Shown one piece after another: positions 29,418-38,044 of a stretch of DNA of 41,284 bases. The DNA lies in the NCBI GenBank assembly GCA_016190505.1, contig JACPQM010000049.1, forward strand, positions 1-41,284. Reading direction: 5' to 3'. The notes beneath the pieces are model-generated. The model worked only from the letters and a program-made list of their open reading frames with translations, did no database searches and had not been told where the DNA came from. The translations under genes and the position numbers were made by a program. Origin of the DNA: Chloroflexota bacterium. Lineage in GTDB: Bacteria; Chloroflexota; Dehalococcoidia; JACPQK01. Position 1 is the stretch's first letter, and every line of letters starts with the position of its first letter.

Positions 29418-31103
29418 TCATCTGTCTATCCAGGCGTACCTCAGGTGGTCAATCCACTGCTCCCAGGTGGGCACGTAGTAGACTCCCTTTACCCGTTTGC
29501 TTACCACTCCCGCATTTGTGGTCAGCGGCATGGTCAGGGTGGGGACGTTCTCCGCTATGTACACCTGGACTTGCTTGGCCAGCCTTATCTGTTCTTGCTT
29601 GTCGAAGGTGCGGGTAATCTGGTCTATCATGCTGTCTAGCTTGGCGTCCTGCGACTTGTAGGACCCGCCGCCACGAGCGCCCTTGCTGTGATAACCATCG
29701 AACAAGCTCTGATAAAAGTCCGGACCCACATGCCAGGCCAGGAGCAGGCCGTCGAATCTCCCCCCATACCACCTTTCCAGGAACATCCCATACTCTGGGC
29801 TATAGAGCTCCGCAGTTATGCCGGCCGGCCGGAAGGAAGCGACCAGCGACTCCGCTATAGCGCCGAACGTTGGGCCATAGGTAGGCGTATTCCACAGCCT
29901 CACCTTGATGCCATCGGGGTAGCCCGCCTCGGCCAGCAGGCGCCTGGCCTCCTGGGGGTTATATTCCAAGTAGCGGCGGGCCTCAGGAGACAACTGTTCG
30001 ACCGGCAAGAACAGGTCTCCGTCGTCCGGGGATATGGCCGTGGCGGTCACCAGGCCCATGCCCAGATAGGCGCCCTTGATCAGGGTCTGCCGGTCTATGG
30101 CCATGGAGATGGCCCGGCGCACCCTGACATCGTCAAAGGGCTTCTCGGTGTTTACCATCCCCAGCACTGGAGGCTGGGAGTGGTAGCATGTCTGCACGTC
30201 ATAGTCTTTGAGTGTCCGCTGCGCCTCCTGGATCATGGGATGGAAGGCCTGCCAGTAGGCGTACTCCAGGGCACCCGTCCTGAACAGCGCCATCTGAGTG
30301 CTGAGGTCGGGGACGATCTTGTAGTCCAGCCCATCCACATACGGTAGTCCCCTGTCCCAGTAGTCAGGGTTCCTCACAAACGCGACAGAAACCCCGGGCG
30401 TATCCTTGTCCAGGATGAAGGGGCCAGAGCCTACATTCATGGTGGCGACCGTTATTTTCCCCTGCGCGTCGAAGGTCTCTTTGGGAGCCACATAGGATGC
30501 CCGGGTGAAGGCCCGCTCAAGGAAAAAGGCATTGGGCGCCTTGAGTACGAAGCGCACGGTGCCCTTGTCCACGGCCTCCATCCGCTCCACACTGGCTTTG
30601 AGGAAAGCGGAATGAGAGGGCTGCTTCTTGGCAGTCTGCTCCATGAAGGAGTAGACCACATCGTCGGCGGTGACCTCCCGGCCATTCACCGGGGGCCGGT
30701 TGGCGAAGCGGGCCCCGGGCTGAAGGCCGATCTCCAGGGTGGTGTCATTGACCCACTTCCAGGTCTTGGCCAGGCTGGGCTCTGTCTCCAGAACGCAGCC
30801 GGGCTGGGTCTTGAATACGAAGAGACGGTCGTAGACGAAGCTCAGCGGTATCTGGACGCGCAGCGTGCTGGCCGAGAAGACATCCCAGGTGGGCACGCTG
30901 TCCCAGAAAGCGAGGCGCAGGGTGCCCCCGCGTTTGGGCTCCGCCTTCACCGCCGGCGCCGGCGTGGGCTGGACCGTGGGCGTGGCCACCCGCGCCGCGG
31001 TGGGGGTGGGGCCCGCCTGTGTCGGGATGGCTGTGGCCGCCGGGCCACAAGCGAGCAACAGGGCTAGACCCGCTAGCAATGCAACCTGCTTGGAAAGCCG
31101 CAT
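29418..31103 (-). CDS. ABC transporter family-5 solute-binding lipoprotein
   Basis: 561 residues. The signal MRLSKQVALLAGLALLLAC has a lipobox LLAC with Cys19, followed by an Ala/Pro/Thr linker. The mature part is a peptide/nickel/oligosaccharide-type binding protein: KRGGTLRLAFWDSVPTWD, PPVNGREVTADDVVYSF, GSGPFILDKDTPG, FDDVRVRRAISMAIDRQTLI and EYNPQEARRLLAEAGYPDG. It is anchored outside the membrane and hands ligand to an ABC permease, which is not in this window. GGAGGGAG precedes the ATG. A good promoter with an operator-like palindrome lies at 31151-31179. Confidence 0.93.
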   Translation of the reverse strand: MRLSKQVALLAGLALLLACGPAATAIPTQAGPTPTAARVATPTVQPTPAPAVKAEPKRGGTLRLAFWDSVPTWDVFSASTLRVQIPLSFVYDRLFVFKTQPGCVLETEPSLAKTWKWVNDTTLEIGLQPGARFANRPPVNGREVTADDVVYSFMEQTAKKQPSHSAFLKASVERMEAVDKGTVRFVLKAPNAFFLERAFTRASYVAPKETFDAQGKITVATMNVGSGPFILDKDTPGVSVAFVRNPDYWDRGLPYVDGLDYKIVPDLSTQMALFRTGALEYAYWQAFHPMIQEAQRTLKDYDVQTCYHSQPPVLGMVNTEKPFDDVRVRRAISMAIDRQTLIKGAYLGMGLVTATAISPDDGDLFLPVEQLSPEARRYLEYNPQEARRLLAEAGYPDGIKVRLWNTPTYGPTFGAIAESLVASFRPAGITAELYSPEYGMFLERWYGGRFDGLLLAWHVGPDFYQSLFDGYHSKGARGGGSYKSQDAKLDSMIDQITRTFDKQEQIRLAKQVQVYIAENVPTLTMPLTTNAGVVSKRVKGVYYVPTWEQWIDHLRYAWIDR

Positions 31104-31150
31104 GGCTCCCTCCGAGTTGAGTTACAGCTATGGCCTGAAAGTTGCCGCGC

Positions 31151-31179
31151 ATTATACTCGCTCGAGTAAGGAAAAACAA
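31151..31179 (-). promoter_or_regulatory. Promoter with overlapping operator-like palindrome
   Basis: Minus-strand -35 TTGTTT (31179-31174), 17-bp spacer and perfect -10 TATAAT (31156-31151). The spacer holds TACTCG-CT-CGAGTA (31155-31168), a likely repressor site reaching into the -10 box. It drives the minus-strand solute-binding protein. Confidence 0.6.
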
Positions 31180-31191
31180 TCACCGTATTCA

Positions 31192-31364
31192 CCAAAATCC
31201 GCCACCTCTTATGTCTACCCGAACGGGCGGTTTTCTCACCCAGGTGGTGCAGGCGTAGGGGCGCCCCGATACATCGGGGTGCGCCCGACGTACGTACGCC
31301 TCGACAGAAACGGGGCAAACACGCAGGTATGCCCCTACGGGTCTTCGTTTTTGATGGTGGATCA
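31192..31364. repeat. Long intergenic repeat A, copy 2
   Basis: Same ends as 13842-14006: starts CCAAAATCCGCCACCTCTTA and ends GTCTTCGTTTTTGATGGTGG. Inside is another GTAGGGGC element (31255-31289) with arms CGCCCCGAT/ATCGGGGTGCG, and an isolated GCCCCTAC at 31331-31338. Confidence 0.8.
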
Positions 31365-31712
31365 GGGTTCACTCACCGTCCCCCGGGACGATTCGTCCCT
31401 TCGTCCCGCTTCGGGCTACCGGCTACAACCTTCGGGTTGCAGGCTACAGATTCCCCTCCCCTTGGGAGAGGGCCAGGGTTGAGGAAACCCAGGCTACGGG
31501 CCACATGATACGGGCTGCCAGGGGCAAGACGCCACCTTGCCTCCGCAGGCAGCCACAGGGCTGTCAGGGACATAATAGCACCATAACGTCCTATCTAAGC
31601 AATAATGCGCCGTTTTGCGGCCCGCTTGACAGGGTACTGCCGTTGTGATAAACCCTTGTTATTCTACCCTGGCCCATTTGGGGGCCCCGTTTCCCGTTTG
31701 CAGGAGGACTAT
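31365..31712. other. Non-coding stretch before the second binding-protein gene
   Basis: No gene seen. It contains CTTCGGG/CTACAGG-type low-complexity repeats like those at 14006-14050, TTGACA at 31626-31631 with only a weak -10 (TAAACC) 17 bp on, and the AGGAGG Shine-Dalgarno of the next gene. Confidence 0.5.
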
Positions 31713-33443
31713 ATGGCTCGACCAAAACACCTGTTGGTCTCTGGGTTGGTGGCGGCAACGCTGCTGATGGCCTGCTCGTCCGCCGCGCAGCCGGCGGCCA
31801 CCGCCACCACACCACCGCGGGCGCCTGGGGCGACGGCAACGTCCACCCCCCAATCGCAACCGGGGACTGCTGCAACCCCCTCAGCCAACCCAACTTCAGC
31901 CCCGGCCTCGGCCAGCGCCACGGCCAAGCCGCAATCGGGCGGCATCCTGAAGGCCCGCTGGTACCGGGAGGTAGCGTCGTGGGAAATCCACAAGAGGGGG
32001 TTCTTGGGCTCGCCGGGCGCCATGAGCTATAACCTCATCTTCACCCCCCTGGCCCAGCGCAATCCCACCGGGCCCTGCAAGATGGCGGTGGGGCCCGAGG
32101 GCGCCGAGAGCTGGAAGTGGGTCAACGATACCACCTTCGAGCTAAAGCTTCGCTCTGACCTCAAGTTCGTGGACAAGGCTCCAGTGAACGGCCGGCTGGC
32201 TACCGCCCAGGACGCAATCTGGGGCTTGCAGCGGTACAGGGACTTCCAGAGCCGGGGCGGCATCAGCATGAAGCCCATAGTCTCGATGACCGCGGTGGAC
32301 CCCATGACCGTACGCTTTGTCACCGACCAGCCGTACCCCGCACTGGTGGACAGCGTGCTGGCCAACCACTATGGCGGGCTTCTCCTGCCCAAGGAGGTGG
32401 AGAAGGATGGCCTCATTGACGAGAGGGGCTGGCTGGGCACAGGCCCCTTCTACCTGAAGCAATGGGTGCCCGGGGTCCGGATGCTTCTGGAGCGCAACCC
32501 CAACTACTACAAGAAGGGCTTGCCCTACGTGGACGGCATAGACTGGGTGCTGCTCCCCGACCCATCTACGGCCACCGCAGCCATGCGCGCCGGGAAGATT
32601 GATGTCTGGCCACGGGACCTGACCTACGTCCTGGCCGCCCCCTTCATGGCCACTGACATCAAGGTGCTCTCCTGCCCCGAGGTAGCGCCCAGCATCTTGT
32701 TCATGCGCACTGACAAGGCCCCTTTCAACGATGTCCGGGTGCGCCGGGCCCTGTCCCTGGCCATTGACCGCAAGGGGCTTCTGGAATCGGTGCTCCTGGG
32801 CAAGGGCACCATCATCGGCTACTCCGTGCCCGTCCACGACTGGCTGCTGAAGTTCGAGGAATACCCCTCGGAGGTCCGCCGCTATCTGGAGTACAATCCC
32901 CAGGAGGCCAAGAAGCTCATGGCCGAGGCCGGCTATCCCAACGGCTTCGAGGTCACCGTGGAGTTCGACCCCAGTCGAGGCCTTATCTATCTCCAGAACC
33001 TGGAGGGCATCACCGACATGTTCTCCCGGGTGGGGGTCAAGATGAGGATCAAGGCGCTCCCCCGCGGCGACTATCAGGAAAGGATCACCAACAGCGCAGA
33101 CTTCCAGAGTATGGCCCAGAGCTATACCATGGACATTGACCCCTATTTCTATCTTAGCTTCCTGCATAGCAAGGCTGGCCCCGGCACCAACAAGGGATAC
33201 ATTGTTGACCCGGTGCTGGACAAGCTGATAGATGACTTTACATCTACTGTGGATATGAACAAGGCCAAGGAGCTGGCCCATCAGATCGAGATCCGCATTG
33301 TGGACCAGGCCTACGTGCTGCGGCCACCAGCCCACGACGACTTCCGCCTGGTGGGGCCCCGGGTGCGGGACTTCGCTCAGGTGGACACTATGACTGCCAC
33401 CATGGCCCTGTCCTGGGCGGAGAAGCTATGGCTCGCTCGGTAG
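31713..33443 (+). CDS. ABC transporter family-5 solute-binding lipoprotein
   Basis: The ATG at 31713 follows AGGAGG and gives 576 residues; the frame to 31605 is an over-extension. The signal MARPKHLLVSGLVAATLLMAC has lipobox Cys21, then a long Ala/Thr/Pro linker to about residue 75. Binding-protein motifs: KSGGILKARWYREV-type start, FVDKAPVNGRLATAQDAIWGL, GTGPFYLKQWVPGVRMLLERNPNY, FNDVRVRRALSLAIDRKGLL and YLEYNPQEAKKLMAEAGYPNG. It overlaps the PrpD gene by 16 nt, directly tying ligand capture to breakdown. No permease or ATPase genes are nearby. Confidence 0.94.
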   Translation: MARPKHLLVSGLVAATLLMACSSAAQPAATATTPPRAPGATATSTPQSQPGTAATPSANPTSAPASASATAKPQSGGILKARWYREVASWEIHKRGFLGSPGAMSYNLIFTPLAQRNPTGPCKMAVGPEGAESWKWVNDTTFELKLRSDLKFVDKAPVNGRLATAQDAIWGLQRYRDFQSRGGISMKPIVSMTAVDPMTVRFVTDQPYPALVDSVLANHYGGLLLPKEVEKDGLIDERGWLGTGPFYLKQWVPGVRMLLERNPNYYKKGLPYVDGIDWVLLPDPSTATAAMRAGKIDVWPRDLTYVLAAPFMATDIKVLSCPEVAPSILFMRTDKAPFNDVRVRRALSLAIDRKGLLESVLLGKGTIIGYSVPVHDWLLKFEEYPSEVRRYLEYNPQEAKKLMAEAGYPNGFEVTVEFDPSRGLIYLQNLEGITDMFSRVGVKMRIKALPRGDYQERITNSADFQSMAQSYTMDIDPYFYLSFLHSKAGPGTNKGYIVDPVLDKLIDDFTSTVDMNKAKELAHQIEIRIVDQAYVLRPPAHDDFRLVGPRVRDFAQVDTMTATMALSWAEKLWLAR

Positions 33444-34873
33444 CGCCCGTGGCGAAGGCAGGCGGCGAGGCTGCGGTGGAGGCCACCCGCCTGCTAGCTG
33501 AGTTCATCGTCGGCATACGCTACCAGGACGTGCCCGCCAGGGCCGTGGAGTTGGCGAAGCGCTCCGCAGTGGACTGCGTGGCCGCCGCACTGGCCGGCTG
33601 CACTGAGCCTGTGGGCACAACGATTACCAGGTACGTGAGCAACCTGGGCGGGGCGCCCCAGGCTGCGGTTATCAAGGCTGGCTTCCGGGCTGCCGTCCCG
33701 GATGCGGCCCTGGCCAATGGCACCATGGCCCACGCCCTGGATTACGATGACGGAGGAGCACGGGTAGGGCATCCCAGTGTGTTGGTGTTCCCGGCGGCCC
33801 TGAGCCTCGGCGACTATTTGCTGGCGCCGGGCCGGGACGTCCTTGCTGCCTACATCTTGGGCCTGGAGGTCCAGGGCAAGGTGGCCCTCAGCTCGAGCTA
33901 CAAGGCCGGGCAGGGTGGCTTCGACCACCACGGCTTCTACGGGGCGCTGGGCGCCACTGCCGTCGCCGCCAGCCTATTGAGGCTCGATGTGGACCAGATC
34001 AGAACCGCCTTCGGCATCGCCGCGGGCCTGGCCTGCGGCCTCAGCGCCAACCACGGCACCCAGATGGAGCCTATGGTCGCCGGCAACGCCTGTCGCAATG
34101 GCATAATGGCAGCCCTGCTGGCGAGAGAGGGCATCACGGCCGCTTCCGACATCATCGAAAGCAAAGAAGGCCTTTGCTACAGCTTCATGGGCCCGGGCAA
34201 GCTCGATGCGGAGTTGCTCGCCAGGAAGCTAGGCGGCCCATTTTATGTCGAGTCTCCGGGGCTTGGCCTGAAGAAGTACCCCAGTTGCATGTTCACCCAC
34301 CGCGTCCTGGACGCGCTGCTCCAACTGGTGCACGACCAAGGACTCACGCCCGACAACGTCGCGGAGGTCGAGGTCGGCACCTCGGCCAAGGCCCAGAGTG
34401 TCCTGGCTTTCGACGAACCGGCCACCGGCTACCAGGGCAAGTTCAGCATGCAGCACTGTGTAGCCTGCGGCCTGGTGGACGGCGAAGTGTCGCTCAGCAG
34501 CTTCACCGAGGCCAAGGTGCGTGACCCCCTGATCGCCGAGATGCGCCGCAAGGTGCGGCTGACCTACCCCGACCTGCCCCTTTTCCCCGGCCTCACTTCG
34601 GTGGAGCCGGGGCGACGATACGCGGGAAACCCCGTAACTGTACGGTTGAAAGATGGGCGGACATACACCGCCCAGGCCGACGTGCTGCGCGGCGACCCTG
34701 AGGTCCCCCTGGAGGACGATGACTTGCGAGGCAAGTTCACCGACTGCGCGCACAACGTGCTTTCCGCCGAAGACATCCAGCGCAGCCTGCATATGCTGTT
34801 CCATCTCGATGAGATGCCCAACGTCCGGGCGCTCACAGACATACTTATGGCTCCGGGCGCCGCAAACCGCTAA
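33428..34873 (+). CDS. MmgE/PrpD family protein (2-methylcitrate dehydratase-like)
   Basis: 481 residues. Family features: LAEFIVGIRYQDVPARAVELAKRSAVDCVAAALAG, the NGTMAHALDYDD motif, GLACGLSANHGTQMEPM, the KKYPSC loop with MFTHRVLDALL, and the C-terminal half with DPLIAEMRRKVRL. Members dehydrate or isomerise hydroxy-tricarboxylates and related acids; many paralogues act in other degradation routes. It starts inside the binding-protein gene (16-nt overlap) and is followed by the ferredoxin after 93 nt. With a hydantoinase and AOR downstream, its substrate is more likely a pathway acid than methylcitrate. Confidence 0.94.
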   Translation: MARSVAPVAKAGGEAAVEATRLLAEFIVGIRYQDVPARAVELAKRSAVDCVAAALAGCTEPVGTTITRYVSNLGGAPQAAVIKAGFRAAVPDAALANGTMAHALDYDDGGARVGHPSVLVFPAALSLGDYLLAPGRDVLAAYILGLEVQGKVALSSSYKAGQGGFDHHGFYGALGATAVAASLLRLDVDQIRTAFGIAAGLACGLSANHGTQMEPMVAGNACRNGIMAALLAREGITAASDIIESKEGLCYSFMGPGKLDAELLARKLGGPFYVESPGLGLKKYPSCMFTHRVLDALLQLVHDQGLTPDNVAEVEVGTSAKAQSVLAFDEPATGYQGKFSMQHCVACGLVDGEVSLSSFTEAKVRDPLIAEMRRKVRLTYPDLPLFPGLTSVEPGRRYAGNPVTVRLKDGRTYTAQADVLRGDPEVPLEDDDLRGKFTDCAHNVLSAEDIQRSLHMLFHLDEMPNVRALTDILMAPGAANR

Positions 34874-34966
34874 CACCCCTCGATGCGAAGGGATATACAA
34901 CCTCTGGCTGCTGTGTTAAGATTCCGGCATCCCATCAGTTGATACGTTCTGGAAAGGAGATTTACC

Positions 34967-35452
34967 ATGGCAAACAATGGAAGGGCACTGGTGCTGGACC
35001 CCCTCAAGTGCACGGGCTGCCATAGCTGTGAGGTCGCCTGCTCCACGGCCAGGGAGGGGGCTAGCTCCCTGGTCCGGTCCCGCATACGGGTGCTTGCTTT
35101 CGAGGCCGACGATTTCAACTGTCCCATCGTCTGCCAGCAGTGCCAGACGCCCTACTGCGCCTTGGTCTGCCCCACGAGGGCCCTGGTCAAGAACGCCGAC
35201 ACCGGCATCGTGGACTGGGTACAGTCCAAGTGTGTGGGCTGCAAGATGTGCCTGGTGGCCTGTCCCTTCGGTGCGCTGAACATGGCCGACGGGGGCAACG
35301 TGCTCAAGTGCGACCTGTGCCAGGGTGATCCGGTGTGCGTTCGCTTCTGCCAGCCTGGCGCCCTGAGCTACGGGACCCTGGATGAGGTCGGTGGTGGCCA
35401 GAGGGTGAAGTTCGCCCAGACCATGAAGCAGGCCCAGTTGAAGGAGGTATAG
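34967..35452 (+). CDS. Ferredoxin-like electron-transfer subunit with four 4Fe-4S clusters
   Basis: 161 residues, AAAGGAG before the ATG. Four cysteine groups can be read: CTGCHSCEVAC, CPIVCQQCQTPYCALVC, CVGCKMCLVAC and CDLCQGDPVCVRFC, the HycB/DmsB-like pattern of four 4Fe-4S clusters. Its stop is followed one base later by the AOR start, so it is almost certainly the electron acceptor or donor of that enzyme. Cytoplasmic; no signal peptide. Confidence 0.94.
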   Translation: MANNGRALVLDPLKCTGCHSCEVACSTAREGASSLVRSRIRVLAFEADDFNCPIVCQQCQTPYCALVCPTRALVKNADTGIVDWVQSKCVGCKMCLVACPFGALNMADGGNVLKCDLCQGDPVCVRFCQPGALSYGTLDEVGGGQRVKFAQTMKQAQLKEV

Positions 35453-35453
35453 C

Positions 35454-37289
35454 ATGGCTGGAGGATATTCTGGCAAGCTTCTGCGGGTGGACCTGACGGC
35501 CGGCACTGTCAGGGATGAGCCTCTGCCCGGTGACGACGTGTTGCGCAAGTACGTCGGCTGTGTCGGTCTGGGGGTCAAGACGCTGTGCGAGGAGTTGCCC
35601 CCTGGTGCCAAGCCCCTGGACCCGAGCAACCCCCTCATCTTCATGACTGGACCACTTACCGGGACCCCGGTGCCTGGGGCCAGCAACTGCTGCGTCATTA
35701 CCTACAATGCAGAGACAGGGTTCACCGCTGGTACTGCCCACACGCATGGCCAGTTCGGACCCCAGCTCAAGTACGCGGGCTACGACGGCATCGTGGTAAC
35801 CGGGGCATCGCCCAGGCCGGTCTTCCTCTGGGTCCACGACGGCAAAGCCGAGATCAGGGACGCCGGAAAGGTCTGGGGCAAGGATACCCACGAGACCGAG
35901 GACCTCGTAAAGGCGGAGGTCGGCGAACCTCGCGCCAGCGTCGCCGCCATTGGCCCCGCCGGCGAGAACCTCCTGGGTGGGGCCTCCATCGAGAACGACA
36001 AGCACCACCTGGCAGCGGCAGGCGGCGTGGGGGCGGTCATGGGGTCCAAAAAGCTCAAGGCAGTGGCCGCCTTTGGCCACGGGGCAATCCCCGTCGCCCG
36101 TCCCAAGGACTTGATCGAGGTGACCGCTGCCTGGCGTCCGGCGAGTGCCGCGGCCCGGCAGAATACCCCTGCCCTGATCACCAAGCGCTGGGCCTTCTTT
36201 GGCGACATCGGGGTGCTGGCCACCAAGAACCTGCTCGCCCCAGCCCAGGGCAAGGACATCGGCCACAAGTACGCCGACGCCTGCCTGACCTACATCAAGC
36301 CCGTGGGCAAGCCTTGCCTGAGCTGCCCCGTCGCCTGTTCCTACAAGGCGAAGGTCACCAGCGGTCCCCGCCAGGGCCTGGTGGGGACGCTGGGTGGCGG
36401 TGGCGAGAGCATGGAGGGGGCTGCCGCTATGGTTGGCGTGTCCGACCCTGCCGACGTTGTCTGGATCACGGACCTTTACGACCGCTTGGGGATGAACGCC
36501 TCCTCTGTGGGTTGTGCCATTTCGCTGGCCTTCGAGTGCTACGAGCGGGGCCTGCTCACCCGGGAGGACACGGATGGCCTGGAGCTCCGCTGGGGCAACG
36601 TCGAGGTGGCAGCGGCCCTGGTGAAAAAGGTGGTGGCCCGGGAAGGATTTGGCAAGGTACTGGCCGAGGGTCCCAAGAAGGCTGCCGAGCTCATCGGCGG
36701 GGAAGCCCCTAAATATGCCGTCCATATGAAGGGCGCTGGCTTCAACCTGCACGACTGGCGGGGCCGTTATGCCAAGATGCTGGACCAGACAGTGTCCGGG
36801 GCCGGCCCCAGACACGAGAGCATGGCCCCCGATGGCTTCAGCCCCACACCAACCAAGATCGAGGGTGCTGCCGAGACCATCGCCAAGACCCAGCGTTCCA
36901 AGCTTTTCAAGGACTGCGTAGGCTCCTGCATGTTCATGTGGACCGGCGGGGCCAGCGTGGCCACCGAGATGCGCGCCCTGGCTGCCGTCACCGGCTGGGA
37001 GGGCCTCACCGAGGACGAGATGCTGGCCGTCGGCTCCCGAGTGGCCAACATGGAGCGAGTGTTCAACATGGCCCATGGCCTGACCATTGCGGACGACCTG
37101 GATATGTCGCCTCGCATGCAGGAAGCCCCTGCGGAGGGACCAGCCAAGGGCCATAGCATGGCTCCCTATCTGAAGGGGGCGGTCATGGACTACTACCGGT
37201 TCATGGGTTGGGAGCCGGAGACCGGGCGGCCGCTACCCCAGACCCTGGCCCGGCTGGGCCTGGAGCACATGGCCACGCAGCTTCCGTAG
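35454..37289 (+). CDS. aor: Tungsten-containing aldehyde:ferredoxin oxidoreductase
   Basis: 611 residues, matching the family (about 605). It oxidises aldehydes to carboxylates and reduces ferredoxin, using a tungsto-bispterin and one 4Fe-4S cluster. GYSGKLLRVDLTAGTV and GPLTGTPVPGASNCCVITYN are the N-terminal hallmarks. The cluster ligands are CLSCPVAC (Cys288, 291, 295) and a distal Cys (Cys492 in DCVGSC), at nearly the same spacing as Pyrococcus AOR. DPADVVWITDLYDRLGMN and MKGAGFNLHDWRGRY mark pterin-binding loops. Its partner ferredoxin is 1 nt upstream. The aldehyde may come from the same operon's substrate. Confidence 0.96.
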   Translation: MAGGYSGKLLRVDLTAGTVRDEPLPGDDVLRKYVGCVGLGVKTLCEELPPGAKPLDPSNPLIFMTGPLTGTPVPGASNCCVITYNAETGFTAGTAHTHGQFGPQLKYAGYDGIVVTGASPRPVFLWVHDGKAEIRDAGKVWGKDTHETEDLVKAEVGEPRASVAAIGPAGENLLGGASIENDKHHLAAAGGVGAVMGSKKLKAVAAFGHGAIPVARPKDLIEVTAAWRPASAAARQNTPALITKRWAFFGDIGVLATKNLLAPAQGKDIGHKYADACLTYIKPVGKPCLSCPVACSYKAKVTSGPRQGLVGTLGGGGESMEGAAAMVGVSDPADVVWITDLYDRLGMNASSVGCAISLAFECYERGLLTREDTDGLELRWGNVEVAAALVKKVVAREGFGKVLAEGPKKAAELIGGEAPKYAVHMKGAGFNLHDWRGRYAKMLDQTVSGAGPRHESMAPDGFSPTPTKIEGAAETIAKTQRSKLFKDCVGSCMFMWTGGASVATEMRALAAVTGWEGLTEDEMLAVGSRVANMERVFNMAHGLTIADDLDMSPRMQEAPAEGPAKGHSMAPYLKGAVMDYYRFMGWEPETGRPLPQTLARLGLEHMATQLP

Positions 37290-37317
37290 GACCACCTTCT
37301 CCTTGAGGGAAAGCGCA

Positions 37318-37345
37318 GGGGCGCTCCGACGTGTCGGGGCGCCCC
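37318..37345 (+). repeat. Intercistronic palindrome of the GGGGCGC family
   Basis: GGGGCGCTCCGAC-GT-GTCGGGGCGCCCC: 13-bp arms with one G-T pair, between the AOR stop and the Shine-Dalgarno of the isochorismatase gene. It could separate expression levels within the operon. Confidence 0.65.
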
Positions 37346-37362
37346 CTATCAGGAGGCAGCCC

Positions 37363-38034
37363 ATGAGAATGTTCTTTGGCAGAGAGGTCCTGGAGAGCCT
37401 GGAAGAGGTGGTCGCCCCGAAGCATACGGCGCTGCTCATTCTGGATGCCACCAACGACTTCCTGGACCCCAAAGGCAAGCACTACAACCCGGCCGCGCCA
37501 GGCACACCGGCAATCCTGGCCATGGTCCCCCAGATAGTGGCCATGCTCGATTGCGCCCGCAAGAACCGGGTGCTGCCCGTCTTCGTGCAGAACCAGTTCC
37601 TCTCCGAGGGCAAGGACATCCCCACCGGCATGCTCTATCAGCTTGACCGGAGGGGCATGGCCCTCAAGGACGAGGTCACCACCCAGGCCGGCACCTGGGG
37701 CGCCGAGATATTCCCCAGGCTCCGTCCCCTTCCCGGCGAGATTTCGATCCCCAAGCACAGCTACAGTGGGTTCATCAACAGCGCCCTGGACCTGGTGCTG
37801 CGTGGCAGCAACATCAAGACCATTGTCCCCGTGGGCGCCGCCAGCTCCGGCTGCGTGCTGGCCACAGCCATAGACGGGTATTGCCTGGGCTACTACGTGG
37901 CCGTGCCCGGAGAATGCACCGCCGCCGCCAGCGTGGAATGGCATGAGGCGGCCATGAAGCTGCTCACCCCGGTGACGGTAGGCGCCCAGGACGTGAAGCG
38001 CATCTGGGACAAGGCCGCGGCTGGCGCCCGATAG
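37363..38034 (+). CDS. Isochorismatase-family cysteine hydrolase (amidohydrolase type)
   Basis: The ATG at 37363 follows AGGAGG and gives 223 residues; the frame to 37303 would read the palindrome. The Asp-Lys-Cys triad of the superfamily is present: Asp28 in LLILDATNDF, Lys131 in IPKHSYSGF and Cys164 in GAASSGCVLAT. Members hydrolyse isochorismate, nicotinamide, N-carbamoyl compounds or biuret. Next to a hydantoinase, N-carbamoyl-amino-acid or ureide hydrolysis is a reasonable guess. Its stop overlaps the Shine-Dalgarno of the following gene. Confidence 0.93.
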   Translation: MRMFFGREVLESLEEVVAPKHTALLILDATNDFLDPKGKHYNPAAPGTPAILAMVPQIVAMLDCARKNRVLPVFVQNQFLSEGKDIPTGMLYQLDRRGMALKDEVTTQAGTWGAEIFPRLRPLPGEISIPKHSYSGFINSALDLVLRGSNIKTIVPVGAASSGCVLATAIDGYCLGYYVAVPGECTAAASVEWHEAAMKLLTPVTVGAQDVKRIWDKAAAGAR

Positions 38035-38044
38035 GAGGTCTCCG

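Noticed and set aside
32142..33335. 397-residue ORF opposite the second binding protein
   Set aside because: Antisense shadow; no domain seen.
35304..37154. 616-residue ORF opposite the AOR
   Set aside because: Shadow of the AOR gene, rich in His/Gly/Leu as expected for antisense of this codon usage.
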